A stretch of DNA of 64,000 bases from Peromyscus leucopus (lineage: Eukaryota > Chordata > Mammalia > Rodentia > Cricetidae). The position numbers were made by a program, and so were the translations under genes. Below are positions 10,873 through 22,355 of the stretch, in pieces. The notes beneath the pieces are model-generated. The model had not been told where the DNA came from and made no database searches. It saw nothing but the letters and a program-made list of their open reading frames with translations. The stretch covers positions 76,119,164 through 76,183,163 of the forward strand of contig NC_051086.1 in the NCBI RefSeq assembly GCF_004664715.2, written 5' to 3'. Each line of letters begins with the position of its first letter. Position 1 is the stretch's first letter.

Positions 10873-11886
10873 GTGACTTATAAAGACAAACGCATCAGAA
10901 TAATGCCCGATTTCTCAATGGAGACTTTGAAAGTCAGAAGGACCTGGATAGATGTAATGCAGACACTAAGAGACCATGGATGCCAGCCTAGACTAATATA
11001 CCCAGAAAAACTTTCAATCATCATAGACAGAGTAAACAAGACATTCCAAGACAAAACCAGTTTTAAACAATACCTATCCACAAACCCAGCCCTACAGAAA
11101 GCACTAGAAGGAAAATTCCAACCTAAAGAAGTCAGATACACCCTCGAAAACACAGGCAATAAAAAATGCCACAGCAGTAAACCCCAAAGAAGAGAAGTAG
11201 ACACACACTACCACCAAAAACTAACAGGAATGAACAATCACTGGTCATTAATATCCCTTAATATCAATGGAATTAATTCACCTATAAAAAGACACAGGCT
11301 TACAGAATGGATACGAAAGCAGGACCCATCTTTCTGCTACAAACAAGAAACACACCTCAAATTCAAAGATAGACACTACCTAAGAATAAAAGGCTGGGAA
11401 AAGACTTTCCAATCAAATGGTCTTAAGAAGCAAGCAGGTGTAGCCATCCTAATATCGAGCAAAATAGACTTCAAACTAAAATCAATCAAAAGAGATCAAG
11501 AAGGGCATTACATCCTCATCACAGGAAAGATCCACCAAGATGAAGTTTCAGTTCTGAACACTTATGCCCGAAACACAAGGGCACCCACATATGTAAAAGA
11601 AACATCACTAAAGCTTAAACCACATATGAAACCCCACATATTAATAGTGGGAGACTTCAACATCCCACTTTCACCACTGGACAGATCTCCCAAATCGAAA
11701 CTTAACAGAGAAATAAAGGACTTAACTGATGTTATGACTCAAATGGACTTAATCGTTATATTCAGAACATTCCATCCTAGCACAAAGCATATACCTTCTT
11801 CTCAGCACCCCATGGAATCTTCTCTAAAATTGACCACATACTTGGCCACAAAGCAAATCTCAACAGATACAAAACAATTGGAATAA
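10873..11886 (+). pseudogene. L1 ORF1 C-terminus read straight into ORF2 endonuclease (337 codons open)
   Basis: One open frame joins two proteins that are normally separate. Residues 1 to about 95 are the ORF1p C-terminal domain ([37 protein letters not shown]). From about residue 125 it is the ORF2 endonuclease: [18 protein letters not shown] with the catalytic-loop Asn, QETHLK with the metal-binding Glu, and a VGDFN motif at about residue 255. The usual ORF1 stop and intergenic spacer are replaced by readable codons. Near the end the frame shifts away from L1: the SDHHGL motif is still present further on (about 11905) but in another frame. The open reading is therefore most likely chance decay, not a working fusion. 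The RT domain is absent. Confidence 0.8.
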
Positions 11887-12315
11887 CCTCCTGTGTTCTA
11901 TCAGACCACCATGGTTTAAAGTTAGATTTCATCAACAACAAAAACTACAGAAAACCTACAATCTCATGGAAACTGAATAATGTTCATCTGAATCACCAAT
12001 GGGTTAAGGAAGAAATATAGAAAGAAATTAAAGACTTCCTAGAGATCAATGAAAATGGATATACCACATACCCAAAATTAGGGGACACTATGAAAGCAGT
12101 GCTAAGAGGGAAATTCATAGCATTAAACGCCCACATAAAGAAGTTGGAGAAATCTCACACTAGTGACTTAACAGCACACCTGAAAGCTCTAGAACAAGAA
12201 GAAGCAAAATCTCCCAGGAAGAATAGACACCAGGAAATTATCAAATTGAGAGCTGAAATCAATAAGATAGAAACAAAGAGAACAATACAAAAAATTAATA
12301 ATAAAAAAACCCAAA
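11887..12315 (+). pseudogene. L1 ORF2 remnant after the EN domain
   Basis: Contains the end of the endonuclease (SDHHGL near 11905) and the helical linker. The frame at 12090-12344 reads [20 protein letters not shown] and a Lys/Glu-rich continuation typical of ORF2 upstream of the reverse transcriptase. An in-frame stop at about 12018 separates the pieces. Confidence 0.75.
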
Positions 12316-12319
12316 ACTT

Positions 12320-12507
12320 AAGACTCCCAGTGCTGAAGAAATGAGGTGACAGAGGCAGGAAGACTGCTAAGTTAGAGTTTACTAGTTGCCAACCTAAGGC
12401 CAAGTTCAGTGAAGACACTGTCTCAAAGAAATAAGGTGAAGAGTGATAGACCAGGACTTCCTTAAGTTCTCCTCTTTTGCAGAGGTGCTCCCACATAGAT
12501 TGCATAC

Positions 12508-12508
<1 letters not shown>
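12320..12508 (+). mobile_element. B4-type composite SINE (B1-like body)
   Basis: 'cagtgctgaagaaatgaggt', then a GAGGCAGGAAGA-like block and 'gacactgtctcaaag' resemble a B1-like body. The tail 'ttttgcagaggtgctcccac', leading into a CA repeat, resembles the end of B4. The copy is diverged. Confidence 0.5.

Positions 12509-12554
<46 letters not shown>
12509..12554 (+). repeat. (AC)23 microsatellite
   Basis: Uninterrupted AC dinucleotides forming the tail of the SINE. The minus-strand Cys-Val-rich frame across it is an artefact. Confidence 0.95.
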
Positions 12555-12556
<2 letters not shown>

Positions 12557-14313
12557 AAAAGAGAGAAAACAAAATCTTTTAAAGTTCACTACAAATGCTG
12601 TTTTCCATGAATTTTATCATGTTTAGTTGAATCTGCAGATACAGAATGCAGTGATGTGAGGACAAAAGAGCTTTTCTGTTGACTTCTTTAGAGTAGCTTG
12701 AAATTCAAATTTTCAGGTAGCAGTCATGTTAGATCCTCCTTGATACAAACCTCTCTGGTAATTACAGCTATAAGCACTATATGCCAGATACTCTGTTTAC
12801 ATTGTTTACAACAGCTTGGTGTGGCAGATATTAATGACTCCAATTCATAAATGGGAGAAAGCAGATGGACTGATTAGGAACTCTTCAGAGAACTGCACCT
12901 AGGACTGTGCAGATAATTAAAAAAACCAACCTGTATTTGGCCCAAGAACTTCTTGGCTGCAGGTCTGCAGTCTTTTTTTTTAACATACCTTGCTGTCTCT
13001 TACTGCATCTAAAGGGCCATGCTCTTATAAGATGTTTCTGATTTTAACTTAGGTGATTATTTAATCAGCCAGTCATTGTAGATAGTATATTATACACAGT
13101 GCTTTGTTTCAAAATAGGCTACCACTTATATGTTGATTTGTGGAACAACGAATTCACCAGAGTTGGGTTGCAAGTGCAGCAACAGTTGTAATCACTGATA
13201 TAATAGTGAGGACTGATGCAATTTTAAAATCAGGAAAGTCAGTGAGGCTATATCAATTTGAACAATGTGTTTTTATTGGATGGAAAAGAAAAGGGAAAAA
13301 AAGGAAGAACTAGCTCCCAAAGACTTCTTACAAAGTGCTTTGAGCTTCCAGATGTACTCCAAAGGATTGAGAAAATTTCTGTCTTTGGGAGTCAAGGAGT
13401 GTGATTGGTTAGCTTTGAGCCATCTTACTTCTAAAGTATTTGTACCTGCACCCTTCATGTTCCTCTTTCCAGTAGCTAGATTTTCCTCTTTTGGTTTCCA
13501 AGTTAAGAAAACAAAGCATTAACAACTGCTGTTATCGTATAGTAGCTCAATAGAGAGATATGTCCACATAAGTCAAAGCCCCAACACTATAAACAAAATC
13601 TCAGAGAAGAGTGTTGTAGGTCTATTATGTTAAAAAATATTCAAGTGAGGTCATTTGGGATTAAGGAGATGACTCCTACACTCACTGAAGTATAATCTTT
13701 TAAAAGATTAAAGAAGAAAAATCTAGAAGGTTCAAGGTAGAGACGGAAGCTTTGCTGCCAGGGACTAAGTCATCTGCTCTTCCCCGAAGCAGAAACTCGG
13801 AAGGAAGGATTCTCTCCTACAGTATGTAGGATGGGTCTATGGCAGTTCGGTTGCAGACATCTGGTTTCCACAGCTGAGTGAAGATGAATTTGAGGTTTTA
13901 AAATTTCCTCAGCTTGTAGTGGTTTGTATAGAAACCTTGTAAGAAGAATCTTGCTCTCTCTTCACCATTGTAAATTGCATGCAAGATCATGTCATGGGAC
14001 AATAAACAAAACTATGCTTTACTATTTCTTATGTAGGTTCCCAGACTTACAAAGAAATTGGCAAATGAGGGCACAAATACATTTGTAGAAGGAGCAAAGT
14101 GGCCGTGATTAATCTTGGTGGTCAACGTTATTTGATCTGGGATCAATCAAGATGTACTTTTTTGGGTGCATCTGAAAGGGTACTTCTTAGATTAATTGAA
14201 TTAAGGAGCAAAATATTCTGCAAGAATGGGGGACACCTTCCAATGGTAGCTCATATTTAAGGAGGTTAAGGGAAAATAATTTTTTTGTGTGTCTGCCTTT
14301 GTGCCCGTGAGTG
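12555..14313. other. Unique DNA, no gene seen
   Basis: No recognised repeat or exon. Frames at 13265-13522 have no known motif. Confidence 0.5.
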
Positions 14314-14319
14314 CACAGC

Positions 14320-14706
14320 TGTAGCTAGTTTTCCTGCCTGGCCCACAGTTAGGACAAATCTCTCTCACCTGCCAGTCCCACAGCCGCTCAGACCCAACCA
14401 AGTAAACACAGAGACTTATATTGCTTACAAACTGTATGGCCGTGGCAGGCTAACTGTTCTTATATCTTAAATTAACCCATTTCTATAAATCTACACCTTG
14501 CCACATGGCTTGTGGCTTACCGGCATCTTCACATGCAGCTTGTCATAATGGCAGCTGGCAGTGTCTCTGACTCAGCCTTCCATTTCTCAGAATTCTTCTC
14601 CTCCTTGTCCTGCCTATATTTCCTCCTGCCTGACTACTGGCCAATCAGTGTTTTATTTACTAACCAATCTGAGCAACACATTTGCCATACAAAACATCCC
14701 ACAGCA
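14320..14706 (-). mobile_element. Solo LTR (ERV2/ERVK-like) with 6-bp target-site duplication
   Basis: 387 bp with TG...CA ends, flanked by cacagc at 14314-14319 and 14707-14712, a perfect 6-bp duplication. It is a close relative of the LTR at 39687-40076 (shared 'cagccgctcagacccaacca' and 'ttatattgcttacaaactgt'), and more distantly of the one at 58622 on the plus strand. Read on the minus strand it starts TGCTGTGGGATG and carries AATAAA-type signals about 60 bp in. The 6-bp duplication fits ERV2/ERVK integrases. It may be of the mys/RMER17 group, but I cannot fix the family. Confidence 0.9.
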
Positions 14707-14712
14707 CACAGC

Positions 14713-14945
14713 TGCTATCCTTCACTGCAATGGGAACCCAATTTGTCTACCTTCTAAGTGGACTGAAGACCAGGAACTCTACAGGAAACTGTCCAGACCT
14801 TCAGAGGCTGATTGGGATGGCTAATTCATACTGTTTTGTGAAGTTAGCAGCAGCTAGTTAACAACACAGTTTTCAGTCTCTCTGGTGTGTAGACCCTTAT
14901 TATTGGACTACCCATGACATATTGTGAAAGCTAGATGCTTCAGTA
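14713..14945. other. Short unique segment
   Basis: Nothing recognised between the solo LTR and the next dispersed repeat. Confidence 0.4.
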
Positions 14946-14998
14946 TCTTTTCCTGGTGCTGTGATAAAATAACACTAAAAAGCAATTTAAGATAGTGG

Positions 14999-15452
14999 AT
15001 CAGAGAATCATCCCTGGAGAAGACTGATTCTTCTTCTCTCAGTAGCCATTAATTGCTCGTAGTGCTTCATCTAGATGTATAGCCTTATTATATTTATCCC
15101 ATCCATTATGGCATGCCAGCTCATGGTATAATCCTTGTGCTGGTCATGTTTAGGTAACCACGTTGTTGAGATTTCATGGATGTAGCATCTCTTTCATATA
15201 TAGAAGACACTATCTCAGAGTAGAAGGCCTGGTCCTCTGGTTCTTATATTCTTTCTGTCCCGGCTTCTAAGATGTTCCCTGAGCTTTCAGTGTAGGGGTT
15301 GTGTTGAAGATGTTGGGGTTGAACAATCCACAGTCAATTGTTCTCTGAATTTTGATCAGTTATGGATTTCTGTAGTGTTTTTTTTTCTGCTGCAAAAAAA
15401 GGTGATCAGCCCTAAACACATACCAGTAACACTAAATGGATTCAGCAGAATA

Positions 15453-15502
<50 letters not shown>

Positions 15503-15655
15503 TGTGTGTGTGTGTAATAATAACAGTTGAAGAAGTGGTCATGAATTTGAGAGGGAATGGGGGAACATGAGGGATTTGGAGGGGGTAGAGAGTGATGAAA
15601 ATGATGGAAATATAGTACTCATGTAGGGCATTTTCAAAAACAAATAAAAATAATC
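14999..15655 (+). mobile_element. L1 (Lx-type) 3' end, 5'-inverted, nested in another repeat
   Basis: The right part (about 15401-15655, plus strand) is an old L1 3' end: 'ggtgatcagccctaaacaca', a TG repeat, 'gtcatgaatttgagagggaa' and an A-rich tail. The left part (about 14999-15400) is the same kind of L1 3'UTR in reverse orientation. Its reverse complement runs to 'cttctccagggatgattctc', which in L1 lies just upstream of the 'ggtgatcagcc' start of the right part. This again is the twin-priming arrangement. No clear target-site duplication was found; both flanks are A-rich. Confidence 0.7.
15457..15515 (+). repeat. (TG)n microsatellite with one interruption
   Basis: TG dinucleotides interrupted by a single TATG. 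It sits inside the L1 3'UTR, where such a tract is common in this subfamily. Confidence 0.95.
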
Positions 15656-15965
15656 TAAAAGGAAAAGGCTTTATTTTGTTTCACAGTTCAGACAAATCAT
15701 AGCAAGGAAGTTAAGGCACAAAAATCTTGAAGCAGTCAGTCATATTGCATCCACAGTCCAAAACAGAGAGTAATACATGCCAGTACACCACACTTGATCC
15801 ATTTTACACAGTGTAGGATCCCTCAGATAGGGCATGGTCCTATCCATAATTAAGACTGATCTTCCCACAACAATGAACATAAACATGATAATCCCTACAG
15901 TCATGCCCGAGGTCCTTGACCAAGGTAATTTTAGATTCCATCGACTAATAACACCAACCATTATA

Positions 15966-18900
15966 TCAATCATCAATCCTCTTTGTAATATATTTTTATT
16001 CTCTTAGCCATGTTCTTCTAGAGAGCCCTCATAGAGTAAGGCTGTGTGGTTATTGTTCCCTGCTTTCTGGCTTTACAAATTATACCACAATTGTGTATAA
16101 GATTGATGCCAGTGTTCCTGGGGATGAGAGTAGTCACTTATTTGTATTTTTTAGGGGTTAGGCCTCCTTGCCATATTACACAATTGATACTCAAATCACC
16201 AAGCCTTATAAGTCTGGACTTAATATTTTAATCCACAAGGATTCAGATACAATCTGTGAGTCAAACTCTATGAATAGATGTTCCTAGCTTCAGATAAAGT
16301 ACAATGAAGGATTTGGGGTAAAGTTATCAAAACCATATTATTGAAAACAGGACAATCAGTTCGGAGAGTACCCTTGGGACTAGATTTTATAGTTTGGTTT
16401 CTGATTTGCATTGTTGGTGCTTAGTAGATTCCCACTCACTCTTTTCTGCTACACCTCTTTCTACCTAGATCTCGAGTATAAGTAGAAATGGAGCATTTGT
16501 TTTAATTTAATACTTAGGTAGATATCTAATCATTTGAGAATGATGATACTTTTAATGTGTTGCCCCTTATCATCCACTATCAATCCATTTTAGATAGAGT
16601 CAGTGTTATTAATTTTCAAAATATGACACAAATTTATATATTTATTACAAAATAAACAAAAAACATATCTTGTGCAATATTTTGTCCTATTTCTTAGTAG
16701 ACACTGCAGCAACATAACAAAATGTTTTCCTGTTTAGAAATCTATGCAAGGGACAATAAACGCTGGCTGTTCTTTCTCTTATATGCATCCTGCATTCATA
16801 TCCCTAAACAAACCACCCTCCAAATGGCTTGTTTGAATAAGGGCTATAATTCTTAATGATGGTAAGAGGGTTTTTAATAGCTGGAGGCCTTAAATGAGGG
16901 GAGTTTTGGTAAAGGACTTGGAAGACAGAGTTTAACCTACACACAAGAAAATACATGGAATGGAAAAAACTACTGGAAGTGCAAACATCTGATGCATGGA
17001 ATCAAAGGAATGTCACCCTTTCTTGTCAGCTTCTTAAATAAAAGCACTTTTCATGAAATAATTTGCAGGCTGCCATTCTTAGGTTCACATTTGTTTTATT
17101 TCTGTTGAATGTCTGCAATTTCCCAGGCGTTGTTAGGTGATGTACAAGCTTTATCTTATTATGTGCTGGAAAATATCAATGTAAAGGAAGGAATTTTTAT
17201 TCCAGAGTAGTACATGGAGGAACTTAGGTTTACAGTAATTAAATTACCTATCCTAAATTGCACCATAAATGAATCATGAACCTAGGGTTTTAGCTCTCAT
17301 CTTGAGTCTCAAATTTATCATTTACTTCACCTTTCTTTTTGTTTAAAAATTTGAATTCGTCATGAATTTCTTAATATGCCTTACAGGCCATGTATATAAA
17401 TGCAGCTATTCTCAATGGGCTTTATTTCATAGCAGCATTTACTGTCACAGTAACTGCCGCAAATGAGTTCTTCTGAGTAAGTTATAGTAGCAGGTCATTA
17501 TGTACTAGAGGATTTAACTTTATAAAAAACAAAATTGCCCTTCAAACTGCAAGCACTTAATTTTTAATGTGCTAATTTTAATTAAGTTTAATTAATGTTG
17601 CTGATCTTGGTAAACTTATAGAACTTCAAATGACACCCCCAGAAGCTCAGCAACATCTTTCTTACTTGTCAAGATCAGCCTTCTGGCTCCATCCCAACTC
17701 ATGCTTCAGCAGAAATTGCTTACTCTTTGCTCTTTCTGAAGCCATGCTATCATTTATCCATTTGTTATATGAAATCCAATTTGTAATTGAATCTTCATCC
17801 AATATTTTATCAGAGAGAGATGAGCTAGGAGACCATTCATTATCTCAAATAGCGCAACTGAGTTCTGCTACCCTCGCTGAGTTAATAGCTAGGCTGTATC
17901 TTCAAGGTTTGCTCCCACTCAGTGCTTAGCATTCTTTCAGTCACAGCAGCTGCATGGAGGATGAAGGTTCTTCCTCTACTTCTACCTGTGTGAATCAGTG
18001 TTAAGAGAAAAAAAGGGCTGGAAGCTTAGCTTCTACTCCTAGAGCTTTTCAATATTTTGTTTCTTGATTCTGCAGGAAAAATACAGAATACATATCAACA
18101 GATGTCCTTTAAAATCCTAACTGGGAGGTAGAGCGTGGACTCTGATAGATCATATTTAAGAGAGCTGGAAGACTCTAGAAGCTGTCAGAGGCTACATTCT
18201 TCTTACATCTGTATTCTTCTTACATCCTTCACTAAAACACATTAGATATAAATCAACCCTGCCTTGTGATTGTTCTTTTACAACAGCTGTCAAGTTGGCC
18301 TCTCTTTAACCCTTGCTCTCCTTCCATGTGTTCCTAACAGAAAAGCCATTGGCATCATTTTAAAACACAAGTCAAGATATGTCCTTTGGTCTCCAGCCTC
18401 TTAATCATACTCTATTTTCAATTAAAAGCCACAGTCTTTGCATTTTTTTATAAACATAATGGTCATAGCGCAGTAACTTTTTGTATCACCAGGTAAACAC
18501 TTTCTTATTATGAAAAGCAAAATAAATCTGTATTAGGAAAAGACTAATTCTCATAACAAAAACAAAACACCTGGAATGATACATAAAGGATGGAAAAATG
18601 TACACATTTTTATTACAACCAACTCACCAAACAAGGACTAAATATCCATAAATAATAGTATGTTAAGTAAGTTGATAATTAAAGTCCTGGAATAGTCCCC
18701 ATAGAGTAAAAATCTATACAGACACACAACATACATGTGAGGCTTAGCAAGTCAATCTGAGATATATGATAGCAGAAATACAGATTGTCAATGGAATGTA
18801 GAGCAGGATCTAAGAAGGAATTGACATGTATAGCTCTCAACACTGAGCAAGATTCAGATCATAGTGAGGGAGAGGGTTGCTATTAAAGAAAGACACTGAA

Positions 18901-19606
18901 GAGGAAAGAGAATGCAAAAGGATTTACACAAAAGAAAAAGCATGTTTCAAATACACTACATGAACCATGAGTATTCAGAATGACGGACGGATTCTGTGCT
19001 TTATTGGAAGTGGAAGGCTGGTGAAGGTGTGTAGAGCATAGGCAGAAACAATTGACATAAAATTAGAAATGGCAAAGGGCTGTTGATATAGGATCTTGAA
19101 TGTCAAGCTGAGAAATTTGTGGGCTTTTCTTTATTCCAAGGAGAGTCATTACAACTATTGAGGGAGTGTTTTATTTGATTCACAGCTTTGGTTTAATTAA
19201 ACCCATTATCATTTATTAAATATCCAATCTGTCTGCATTACTGTCCTAGATAGTTTGATATCCATAAAAATCATTTAAGCTTTGGACAAAAGTACTAATT
19301 TCAGGTCCCAGGTCCAGTTCCATTCTTATAGGTCTGGATGGTCCTAATGTATCCACATTTAACAACTCTGATGGAGTCTAGGCAATAATTGAGGACTAAG
19401 TTTGGTACCATTCTGATATGCAGGATACAATGTAGCAGATGTTAACTCTGGGTTGTCTACTAGCTTGTCTTTCATACCGGAAGTCAAGAATTTCTTTCTC
19501 AAGTGGCTATTGGGGTAGACAACTAAGAAGCACCTCATTTAGGAGGGGATGAAAAAAATTTATCTTTATACCATTCCTAAAGCTAAAGATTGTCCTTGAA
19601 TTCCCA

Positions 19607-19608
<2 letters not shown>
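15966..19608. other. Unique DNA, no gene seen; contains one candidate regulatory segment
   Basis: No repeats were recognised in 3.6 kb. The part at 17540-17980 has a cluster of TTAATTAA/TTAATTAAT homeodomain-like cores and balanced base composition. Its 99-codon frame at 17630-17929 has no known motif. Confidence 0.45.
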
Positions 19609-19679
<71 letters not shown>

Positions 19680-19728
19680 CCCCTCCCTTCCTCCCCCTCC
19701 CCCCCCTCTCTCTCCCTCTCCCTCTCTG
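19609..19728 (+). repeat. (CT)n microsatellite grading into a C/T-rich tract
   Basis: Pure CT from 19609 to about 19675, then CCCT/CCCTCC-type polypyrimidine to 19728. The Arg-Glu-rich minus-strand frame (19507-19806) is translated repeat. Confidence 0.95.
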
Positions 19729-19734
19729 TTGTTG

Positions 19735-20150
19735 TAAAATAAACAGTGATTTATAAGATTGGCTTATACAGTTGGGGCTGGATAGCGTAGTAATATCTGT
19801 TTTCACACTGCAAAGGCTGAGAACCCAGTAACTGCTCAGTTCAGTTGCTTAGCAATCCCAACACAGTGCTGGAGACCTGGAAAACTCCTGGATAGATGCA
19901 TGTCTTCAGTCTTCAGTTCACCTTTGAATACCAAAGAAATTGGAATTTGATGTCAACAGAGAATGGCTGCAGCAGCGCTAGGGATACTCTCTCAGGAAGT
20001 GCATGAAGTAGCCAGAACACTGCTTTCCCCGATAATCTATGCTGATTTTCATCCTTCCTCGGAAATGCCTTCACAAACATACCTTGAGACATGTCTTCTT
20101 GGTGATTCTAAATATCTTCAGGTTGGCAACTAATACAAACCATCAAAGAG
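19735..20150 (+). mobile_element. Dispersed rodent repeat, class unassigned
   Basis: The order 'ggcttatacagttggggctg', 'aaggctgagaacccagtaac', 'acagtgctggagacctggaa' and a terminal 'caggttggcaactaatac' matches the layout of a familiar rodent dispersed repeat ending in 'gttgacaacc...taaccatca'. I do not know its class. Confidence 0.45.
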
Positions 20151-20548
20151 GATATTGAATGCAAGAAATTGCATTGCCTAGACCATGGGAATGAATGTGA
20201 AAATGGAGATAAGGCAATGAATTTGAAAGCCTGTAGGAATTAGGGATTGCATGTGTGTGAGGACGAGTCCAGGGAGACTGTAGCATAGAGGATGAAGATT
20301 TTGGCAGTGGGAGAGTGCTATCAAATTGAGGCAGGCAAGCATAGGGAATGGCTTATAACAGAACTATACCTAGTTTGGGTTATACACCCTGCGCCTTCTT
20401 GTGATAACACACCTGGCAGCCTAACTCCTTTATCTTCATGCAGTAGTCACATATACCCTCTTCATACAATGCCCCTAGCAGTATCAGAACCCCTTGAGAC
20501 CTACCTATCTGCATTGGGATAATTCTATCTCTATCTCTAAAAAATAGT
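20151..20548. other. Unique DNA, no gene seen
   Basis: No recognised repeat or exon. Confidence 0.4.
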
Positions 20549-20609
20549 GTATATATGTATACATATACATATGTATACAAATATGTATATATGTATACAA
20601 ATATACATG

Positions 20610-20636
<27 letters not shown>
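20549..20636 (+). repeat. TA/TATG-rich simple repeat
   Basis: Alternating 'gtatatatgtatacatatac' blocks, then a pure AT run (about 20610-20636). Palindromic and likely unstable. Confidence 0.9.
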
Positions 20637-20640
<4 letters not shown>

Positions 20641-22355
20641 AACTAACACCAAATTGTGACAGGTTTTATTCAAATATATGCCCAATATATTCCATTACAA
20701 AGAATAAAAAGGCCCAGTTTGGTCTGAACTGACTTTGGATGAATACAAACACTATGGAAAACTTTCCCTAAGTAAACTTTCAGAGAGAATCTTTAATTTA
20801 CATTCTTATGTCTATGCACAAATAACAATGCATACAATTAACATTAACTACATTATGGGAAGGAACCAGCACAGTAGGAAAATTAATATATGATCTAATA
20901 TATCAGTCAAAATAGAGAACCACCCAAGGTATGCCTCTTAGTAACCAGTTTTTCCATTTTGTAGACTCCATAAAAAAGAGGCTCCAGGCTGTAACCTGGT
21001 ACCCTTGAGAACACTGACCCATGTGGCTAACCATCAATCTTGATAGTGTATCCCTCTGTAATATGTGCTATCATTTCTCTTCAAATAAAATTACCTTTCT
21101 ACCTTTGGCAAAAAGCTTTCCTATTTTACAAATATAAAAACAATTTCAAATATGTATGTGTGTGTGTTTTGGTTTGTGACAATAATTAATTAAAAGTTGC
21201 CATGAATTTAAAAGATTTTGGAGGGAAGAAATGGAAGGGGGAAATAATAATGAAAAAATATTTCAAAGCTATGTGATATTAACACAAATATTTTCTTGAT
21301 ATACATACATTATATTATTTTCTAGAATTTCTCAACTCAACTGTACCGAAATTTTTGTTTTTTACATTTATATTTGGATGTTTTTATCTTTTTATAAAAT
21401 ATTATAACTTATAAGTAATAGTACATTGAATTTTTCTCAGATTTATTTGTCTATAAAGTAGAATATAATGTTATGATTTAAGTTTTATTCTCATAACATA
21501 GTAATTTCTTCAATAACTTGTCAAATATAACATAATGTCTTAATCTGTGTTTTCCTTAATCGTACATTCTATAGGGAGTTTCATTGAAATTAGCTGAAAC
21601 TGTGAACTGTATGAATGTATAATGCATTATTTTAAAAAAAATTAGTGCTCTCTAATAGTCCAAAAAGAATAAAAGAACAGTAAATTCAGCATTGATATGT
21701 TCCTTCCTTCAAGTTATCAGCTCTGATGTGGGCTGATCCTAGTCTCCAGGGATGTCCATTCATCTCAAGGAGAGAAAGGAGGCCAGTGTCTCAGGGGAGA
21801 CAGGGCTTTTCATGCTGTGTTTGTCTGAATGTTTTCTTAGTTCTGAGAAATACATCCCAAAGTGGCTGTGTACTTGGTGAAAATTCAAGATGTTTCTTCC
21901 CACATGTGTTTCTTCAGAATCTGATTTAGTCTTACGTTCTAGATAAGGCTTCATTCAGCCTTTATTGTTGCTATGACCAAAGCTTGACTGTACAGTTGGT
22001 AACTGTATGCATTTTTTTAATCATAATGTACAGAAAAATGATAGATTGAGTTGAAAGAGTATGTCAGCACTTGGAAGGTACATTTATGCCAATAACCAGT
22101 GAATATGATATACGTTAACTAGATAAAAGAAAGAGAAAGGGGTGGTAGAAAAGTATAGAGATCAATGAAATACATAGTAGAGCCTTAAGAAACACTAAGA
22201 TGATATAATAGGAAGGATAATCATATGTTGTAAAATGCAAAATAGTGAATAAAAAGAAAATAAAGTTAAATCAAAAGTGAGCCAAACATGAGAAAAGGCC
22301 CAATCATATCCTAAATATGTGATTGATGATAGCCATTAGCAAATCACTCTTTCTT
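20637..22355. other. Unique AT-rich DNA, no gene seen
   Basis: Very AT-rich between 21130 and 21680. No repeat family or exon was recognised. Confidence 0.45.

Larger units (their letters stand above)
10486..12315 (+). mobile_element. L1 fragment: ORF1 C-terminal half to ORF2 EN domain and beyond
   Basis: A plus-strand piece of L1 that lacks both the 5' end and everything from the reverse transcriptase onward. It covers the end of the ORF1 coiled coil, the ORF1 RNA-binding and C-terminal domains, the ORF1/ORF2 junction, the ORF2 endonuclease and the following helical region. It lies downstream of an L1 3' end (10205) in the same orientation, so it is a separate insertion. It ends near an A-rich stretch at about 12300, next to a SINE. 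Confidence 0.85.
14946..15965 (-). mobile_element. Dispersed rodent repeat ('gctgtgataaa' type) split by an L1
   Basis: The left piece (14946-14998) contains 'ggtgctgtgataaaataaca'. The right piece (15656-15965) continues 'ggctttattttgtttcacag' and ends near 'agattccatcgactaataac' and 'caccaaccatta'. These are the start, middle and end of a common rodent dispersed repeat whose class I cannot assign. A partly similar copy lies at 51208-51540. The 657 bp between the pieces are an L1. Strand is nominal. Confidence 0.55.

Noticed and set aside
7525..12315. One full L1 from 7.5 to 12.3 kb
   Set aside because: A 3'UTR with tail (to 10205) precedes ORF1 sequence in the same orientation, so there are two separate insertions.
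19507..19806. Arg/Glu/Gly-rich frame
   Set aside because: Translation of the CT microsatellite.
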